From contig NC_079496.1 of assembly GCF_030052815.1 (NCBI RefSeq), positions 41,193,593-41,257,592 on the forward strand: a stretch of 64,000 nucleotides of DNA, written 5' to 3'. Positions 59,260 to 64,000 of this stretch are shown here, piece by piece (within the stretch, counting starts at the first letter, position 1; each line of letters starts with the position of its first letter). The position numbers and the translations under genes were made by a program. Under the pieces are notes generated by a model, which was not told where the DNA came from, did not search any database, and was given only the letters and a program-made list of their open reading frames with translations. This DNA is from Hevea brasiliensis. Taxonomy: Eukaryota > Streptophyta > Magnoliopsida > Malpighiales > Euphorbiaceae.

Positions 59260-59553
59260 TCAAAATCGAGCCGCTGTCAAAACACCCATTGTGGAGAGGA
59301 GCCAGATGAACCCCAAAGAGTGGTCACCGGTGTTGAGGGGAATATTAGCAGTCTTCTTGCCCGAAACCAGTTCGCCGATTATATCGGGCGAACGATTCGA
59401 GATCAACATGATCGAGGTCCTCGATCCAGATCGGTTAATTAGTCCAGTTTTCTCACTGTCATCAGATAAGGTCATAATTTTTCGATCACCGGGATCGTAA
59501 ATTTTCAGGCAAGGAACAAAGAGGACAACCGAAAAAAGATTAAAGGCGGTCAT
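59260..59553 (-). CDS. Antisense 97-residue ORF of element L, function unknown
   Basis: Open from ATG 59553 to a stop at 59260, with a TATA-like box about 95 bp upstream (59645-59655). Not recognised. The N-terminus (MTAFNLFSVVLFVPCLKIYD) is hydrophobic and could be a signal or membrane segment. The middle is polar, with D-D-S-E-K and N-R-S. A second hydrophobic stretch (LGFIWLLSTMGVLTAA) is near the C-terminus. It is unbroken although neighbouring frames of L are damaged. Two plus-strand frames overlap it (59149-59442, 59165-59500); I prefer the minus strand because of the TATA box and the direction of the neighbouring gene. It may still be a chance frame. Confidence 0.35.
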   Translation of the reverse strand: MTAFNLFSVVLFVPCLKIYDPGDRKIMTLSDDSEKTGLINRSGSRTSIMLISNRSPDIIGELVSGKKTANIPLNTGDHSLGFIWLLSTMGVLTAARF

Positions 59554-59644
59554 TTTGTCCGGGATTGTTGCCGGAGCAGCTAGAACAAGGAAAATGAAGA
59601 GAATAAGGAGAAAGTCAAGTGAGGTAGAGCTTCCCGGTTGAAGG

Positions 59645-59655
59645 TATATATATAA
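59645..59655 (-). promoter_or_regulatory. TATA-like box upstream of the 97-residue ORF
   Basis: Minus strand CTTATATATATACC, flanked by GC-richer sequence. Confidence 0.4.
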
Positions 59656-60337
59656 GAAAATTTGAGCATTTATTGCAAGCAGAAAACGAAGCGGACGCCT
59701 CGAGAATTGAGGGAAATAAATGCTTTGACTGGACCGAACCCAATAAAAAGGAAGACTGGTGTGGTAAAGATCGGTAGAAGGGAGACCAGCATGAAAGATC
59801 AGAAGAGAGCGTGTCAGGAGAGATCGGAAGAGGGGAACCCGGTATGAGAGATCAGAAAAGGATCACGTTGAAAAGACTGGAAAGGAGGGAAGGTCGGAAG
59901 ACAAAGAGAAGGAGACAGCTCCTGCCGATTATCGTCATAATGAGAGCCGAGGTAGTTAAAGCGTTGCAGGTGAAATCTCAACCGCACGCCCCAGAATCGC
60001 CCGCACTACTGACATGTGCCAGAGTACGTCAGGACAGCGCTGTACATCCTAATCTCCACCGTTGATCTTACTTGTAAGGATGAGCTCGGAGCCCTCAGAT
60101 CGAAGAAGAAAAATGACAAGATCAGTGCCTTTCACTCCTAGCCCTCAGATCGCTCTTGACAAGAAATTTTGGGCCGTCAGATTAGAAGAGAGAAAAGGAC
60201 AAATACTCCAGAAGGGATCCCAATCGTCCGTTCTTATTCTCTTTAATTCCTGAGCCCTTAGATCATGTCCTTCAAAAACTTAACCCTCCATCTCCCCCAA
60301 AATAGATCCTGACCCTTCATGGGGAGCACCCGGTTCC
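59656..60337. other. Purine-rich GATCGG-bearing stretch of L
   Basis: Repeated short words (AGATCGGAAG, AGATCAGAA, CAGATCG) without a fixed period. Plus-strand frames at 59662-60253 are Lys/Arg-rich and low-complexity, with no domain. Probably U3-like non-coding sequence. Confidence 0.5.
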
Positions 60338-60345
60338 TATAAATA
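60338..60345 (+). promoter_or_regulatory. Plus-strand TATA box of L
   Basis: CCTATAAATACC, a good plant TATA box. A pyrimidine-rich leader follows, with a donor-like CAGGTGAGT at 60761-60769. If L is a plus-oriented LTR, this would drive its genomic transcript. Confidence 0.55.
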
Positions 60346-61175
60346 CCTGCATGAAAAACTGTTCAAGGAGGACGGAAAAAAGGAATAGTGAATATAGCGG
60401 AAGGACTCTAAAACTTAATTCAGCTCGTTACTCTGCTATTTTTGAAGCTTTCATAAGAAAAACTTTTGAAACCAGTTTTCTGGAGTATTTTCTTGCAAAA
60501 GGGATTCTTGAATACTGAAACTCTCCATTTTCAGTTCGTTCATCATCCTGTGGTGCTCTCATTTTCAGCTATTTGTTTTATTTAGTTCCACTCCCATTGT
60601 CCAGGCTCAACCTTATTTAAACTCGGGTATTATTTCGACCCAATCGCATTTTAGTGAAGCATCTTTCTTTTCAAGGCGGACCTTAATCTTCCGGTTACCA
60701 ACCTGCAGTTCTATTAAGCTTTGTGATTAAATACTTAGTTTAGTAGATTTGGCTTCCTCCAGGTGAGTGCTCGTATTGCCATTTTATTAAGTGTTCGTTT
60801 GCATTTTTTTTCTCTTTCGTATTTCCTTTGTTCTTTCGTATTTCCTTTTTTAAGTTTATATTGCGCTAAAGAATACCAAAAGGTTACTCTCGGGTTTACT
60901 TCTTTATTGATCAGTCCGTTCTTTTTATTAATCTTTGTTATTTCTGAATGTAAGTCTTCTAGCCTCGAGTAATGTATAAGGGGTCGGGTAAAGTATAGGT
61001 AACCGTATCTAAGGGGTCTCTTCAAAAATAATAAAAGGTCTAAACAATGGGTCGGGAAAACAGTAAGGCCGAATCACTAGAATAATGATAATTGAGTAAA
61101 ACAACACAAGGCAGAGTAAAACCAAACTTTAAGATAGATAAATGGGATAGATCGGGTATCCAAAGGTACTGATAA
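60346..61175 (+). other. Leader-like right part of L
   Basis: T/C-rich sequence after the TATA box, then a donor-like site. Near 60975-61075 come words like GGGGTCGGG and GGGTCGGG. No PBS complementary to a tRNA that I recognise and no open frame with a domain. It ends at GATAA, the left flank of M. Confidence 0.45.
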
Positions 61176-61756
61176 TGTGACACCCCTCACCCGACTACAG
61201 TGTAGCCGAGCAAGTTATGCCACTCAGTGTGCCGGAGCACTCTATTTTATCTTAATTCATTTTTATCGTAGTTTTGAATATAACTTGAGAAATATAATTC
61301 ATTTATTGAAATTGTAATTTATTTGAGGTTCCGAAAATTTTAAAGAAAATCTGGCGGAGTACCGGCTAAAAATGGAGAAAACCGTTCTTTGGAACCTGTG
61401 AAAAACACTTCCTATATTCATTTTCCATCATCTCAACTCCATTTATCAAATTCTCAACAATGTTCAATCTCAGTTCTCATTCATCCATCTCATATGATAC
61501 CATGCATAAATCATAGATAAACATTCACTTTTCCATTTACAACCACACTTTTCATTATTTACATGAATATCAAAATACATTACATAAGTTTCAAATACAT
61601 ATGAGAAAATAAAATCAATTACAAAATACCAAAATGACATCTAGCGTCCTACCAATGCACTGCAGACAGTGAGGTGACACAGACACTATGCAGAACTGTG
61701 AACTGCCTTACCGAATCTGTGGTCTACTGGGCCCTCTGTCCAATCTTCAGTACCTA

Positions 61757-61793
61757 CGCGTTGCAAAAGCGACGCGCTAAGCATAAAGCTTAG
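61757..61793 (-). promoter_or_regulatory. Conserved tandem double stem-loop of LTR M
   Basis: Sense strand (minus): CTAAGC/GCTTAG with loop TTTAT, then CGCGT/ACGCG around CGC-TTTT-GCA, followed by AGGTACTG. It is 581 bp from the LTR 3' end. Confidence 0.72.
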
Positions 61794-62149
61794 TGGTGCA
61801 AATAATAATATAGAAAGAAATAATATGCAAATAAAAATCATAATTTCTTAGCCATTGTGTTCATAAGAACTGAATAATTACCAACTTAATGTTTAGTCGA
61901 GGGCTAATTACGTTTTATGACATTAACTTCTTCATGTGTTTTGTTAATTATTTTCTTCATGATCTTGAGTTTCTTTGTACTTTTGTAATCATTCCTGATA
62001 CTTAATTTTCGTATTTTCTTTAATGATCAGTTCAATCACAGTTATACTTTTCCATGCCCAAGTAACCTATACTGGACGATTGGACTGGATAACGGGTCGT
62101 TGGCACTGGACACCGCGGTGCGTCGGGCCGTCATACCATGGGACGCAGA

Positions 62150-62262
62150 ACGTCAACCACGTATGCAGTCAGTATGGCTAAAAAGCCATGATATCACATA
62201 ATCAACATAAAAGCCATGAATACGGGCATAAAAGCCATGAATACAGGCATAAAGCCTTTCCT
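62150..62262 (-). repeat. About 21-bp minisatellite in LTR M
   Basis: Units of the type GGGCATAAAAGCCATGAATAC, same family as in C and F, with the dyad ATGGCT-AAAA-AGCCAT at its left end. Confidence 0.7.
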
Positions 62263-64000
62263 TTCGCAGTACTGCTAAAACAATACCCTATTGGCATGCC
62301 AAACTATCCAAACCAATCACATTAGGCCTACTAGGGCATTTTGCATTTTTAAGTTTCACAATTTTTGAATTTCAAGTTTTCATGTCACTATTCATTTCAT
62401 TAGTCAACTAAAATGTTGACTTTTGCATAGAAAATATGTACATTGACTTTGGAACTTCAAACATACTACATTTTTCATTTAAAACTTGTTGGTTTTGGTC
62501 ACTTTCTCAAAGCTTAGGTCATTTTGGCAAAATTACCAATTTTCGGTTTTGGTGCTCCAAAGTTGCACTGTTTCGTTGGTCGATTTACTGTTGGAATTTG
62601 ACAAAACTTCCTTCATAGAAAATGTTCCTTATTTTGTCTAGTTGAATTTATTCTTTTGAATCACCCCATTTGGAGTTTTGTAGCTCAAGTTATGGCCAAA
62701 ATAAGTTTACTGTTCACGTGCACTGTTCATGCTGCTATCATGGGTTCTGGCAGATTTTGATCCAACTTTGGTCAGTAATTTGATCAAGTTAAGTTCCTAA
62801 TTTGGTCTAACTTTCTTCATATGAAATATTTTACTATGCCTTAGGTTTCCATCGGTTCAAGAATCGCCTAAATCCGAGTTTTCTAGAGAGAGTTATAGTC
62901 CTCCAAACATTGCTGCTCAAATGAAAATTCTGGAAATCTCAGTACAGTAAACTTCACTTTGCTCAATGATTTGATTTGGTTCTGGTCATAATTTGGGGTA
63001 GGTTTCTTCATGAAAGTTGTTTGTCTATGTCTTTGCTTGTTGATGTAAAAATTTCAGGTCAATTGACCAAATCTACAGTGAGTTATGGCCAAATGAACAG
63101 TTACTATTCATTTGGTCATTTCTGCAGTCTTTGTTGCGAGTGTCGGATTGGGGCCAACTTTTGGTCCTCTTGCTTTGGCCTTTTGGGGCATAGTTTCTTC
63201 AGCAAAAATGTGCCATTATAAGCCTAGTTTCATGTCCAATTGGCCAAACATCAATTGGACTAACACAGCCCAAGTTATGGCAGTCCAAATGGACTGAATT
63301 TTCAGTCACTCTGCTGCACTAACAAGGCAGCCTACACATTCACTTGGCTATACTATTTTTCAGTCCAATTCATGGTCAACATACCTAAAATGGTCACTAA
63401 TTGACCCTTATAATGTTCTTTCACAATTTCATAAGCTAAATCCAAATTTCACTTCTCAAAACCCTAGCTTCCAATCCATGAATCATGCAACACATCCCAA
63501 TTAAGGTCATCAATCATTCATATGTCACTATCTAAGCTTGTATTTAGGTTTTAGCCCAATAAAACTCATCAATTCCTCATCCTATAAGTGCTGGCCAAAA
63601 TTTGCTTCTTAATTTCACACATGATTTTCTTCAATTTCTTAATTATTTATTCATATTCAAACTAAATTTCAATAAGTAAACAAGATTAGGAAGTTAATAT
63701 GCACTAACCTTATTTGATAAAATTCCCAACTTGTTAAACCTTCACTTTATTTCCTCTTCTTGGCTGCCAAAAGCTTCCCCAAGAGGTATGGACAAGTTTT
63801 GATGAAGGTGACTTAGGGTTTAGTAGTGGAAATTCATGGGAAAAATGAAAGTGATGAAAGAAACTTCTATGGAGGCTATGGAGAAGAGAGTCACGTATCG
63901 GAGGAAGAAGAAGAAGAAGAGCAGATTTATTTTGGTCCATTTTGACTCTTTTAAGTGTTTTAAGAATGCTTATTAACTTGTGATTGGTTGGGATTAAGTG

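Larger units (their letters stand above)
56129..61175 (+). mobile_element. Element 'L': TG-starting insert with antisense genes, incomplete
   Basis: Begins with TGTCGACA, itself a palindrome, exactly where K breaks off (flank ACCAC), and continues to 61175, where M is inserted. GC content and the recurrent GATCGG motif differ from everything around it. It holds an antisense PF04195-like split gene, a second antisense ORF, a 49-bp tandem repeat and a plus-strand TATA box at 60338. I find no second copy of its start, no PBS and no pol. One reading is a very long U3 of a plus-oriented LTR (TATA near its right end) carrying antisense genes, as reported for antisense ORFs of Tat-lineage gypsy elements. 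A minus-oriented non-autonomous element is the alternative. The strand given is tentative. Confidence 0.6.
61176..64000 (-). mobile_element. LTR 'M' (mosaic of B/H and C families), 3' part, runs off the window
   Basis: The plus strand starts TGTGACACCCCTCACCCG, the reverse complement of the B/H tail (CTCGGCTACACTGTAG, GTGCTCCGGCACACTGAGTG). Flank GATAA. The tail looks like B/H, the minisatellite at 62150-62262 like C, and the following part (CTAGTAGGCC, CAACATTTTAGTTGACTAATG on the sense strand) like B/H again. The LTR start and right duplication are beyond 64000. Frames at 62436-63297 and 63734-63940 are chance frames over the repeated modules. Confidence 0.87.

Noticed and set aside
59149..59500. 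Two plus-strand frames overlapping the 97-residue ORF
   Set aside because: No start context, no promoter on that strand nearby and polar low-information content; shadows of the opposite strand are more likely.
59662..60253. Plus-strand Lys/Arg-rich frames in L
   Set aside because: Purine-rich low-complexity DNA gives such frames by composition; no domain visible.

Overview
The window is repeat-dense DNA from a plant nuclear genome, most likely a eudicot. It is AT-rich, the long terminal repeats (LTRs) are very long (about 3.0-4.4 kb), every primer-binding site (PBS) I can read is the plant initiator-Met type TGGTATCAGAGC, and the coding remnants are plant Ty3/gypsy (chromovirus, Tekay/Del-like by inference), a plant LINE RNase H end, and a plant 'putative gypsy type transposon' (PF04195-like) protein. 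I see no intact host gene and no tRNA, rRNA or CRISPR. The species cannot be read from the sequence.

The layout is a nest of retrotransposons that can be peeled apart because most 5-bp target-site duplications (TSDs) survive. At 1-1692 there is AT-rich intergenic DNA, followed by solo LTR 'A' (1698-5103, minus; TSD CTTAT). From 5467 a decayed minus-strand LINE begins. It is split first by solo LTR 'N' (5615-22213), which contains solo LTR 'E' (7619-20770; TSD AATTT), which contains solo LTR 'F' (8441-18127; TSD AGAAA), which contains a truncated Ty3/gypsy element 'G' (10351 to about 16629). The LINE resumes at 22219-23330 and is split again by element 'J' (5' LTR 23331-53476, PBS, gag, early protease).

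The J 5' LTR hosts element 'C' (23580-46547; TSD AATTT) and solo LTR 'D' (47064-50746; TSD TTTCT). C is a deletion derivative: two 4.4-kb LTRs around only 213 bp. The C 3' LTR in turn hosts 'H' (29634-40556; TSD GTCCA), the one structurally complete gag-pol element, and solo LTR 'B' (42216-45181; TSD CCTAA). J is broken in its protease by minus LTR 'K' (55189), K by an unusual element 'L' (56129-61175) that carries antisense genes with their own TATA boxes, and L by minus LTR 'M' (61176 to beyond the window).

Nothing here looks able to move on its own. H has intact catalytic motifs, but its reading frame carries several stops, mostly explicable by C-to-T or G-to-A transitions, plus a frameshift. 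The most interesting signals are: a tandem double stem-loop about 0.5-0.65 kb before the 3' end of every LTR examined, with compensatory base changes between families; a 74-bp phase-0 intron in the integrase of H, beside an intronless version in G; the PBS-plus-PPT-only element C; and element L with an antisense PF04195-like split gene and a second antisense 97-residue ORF.
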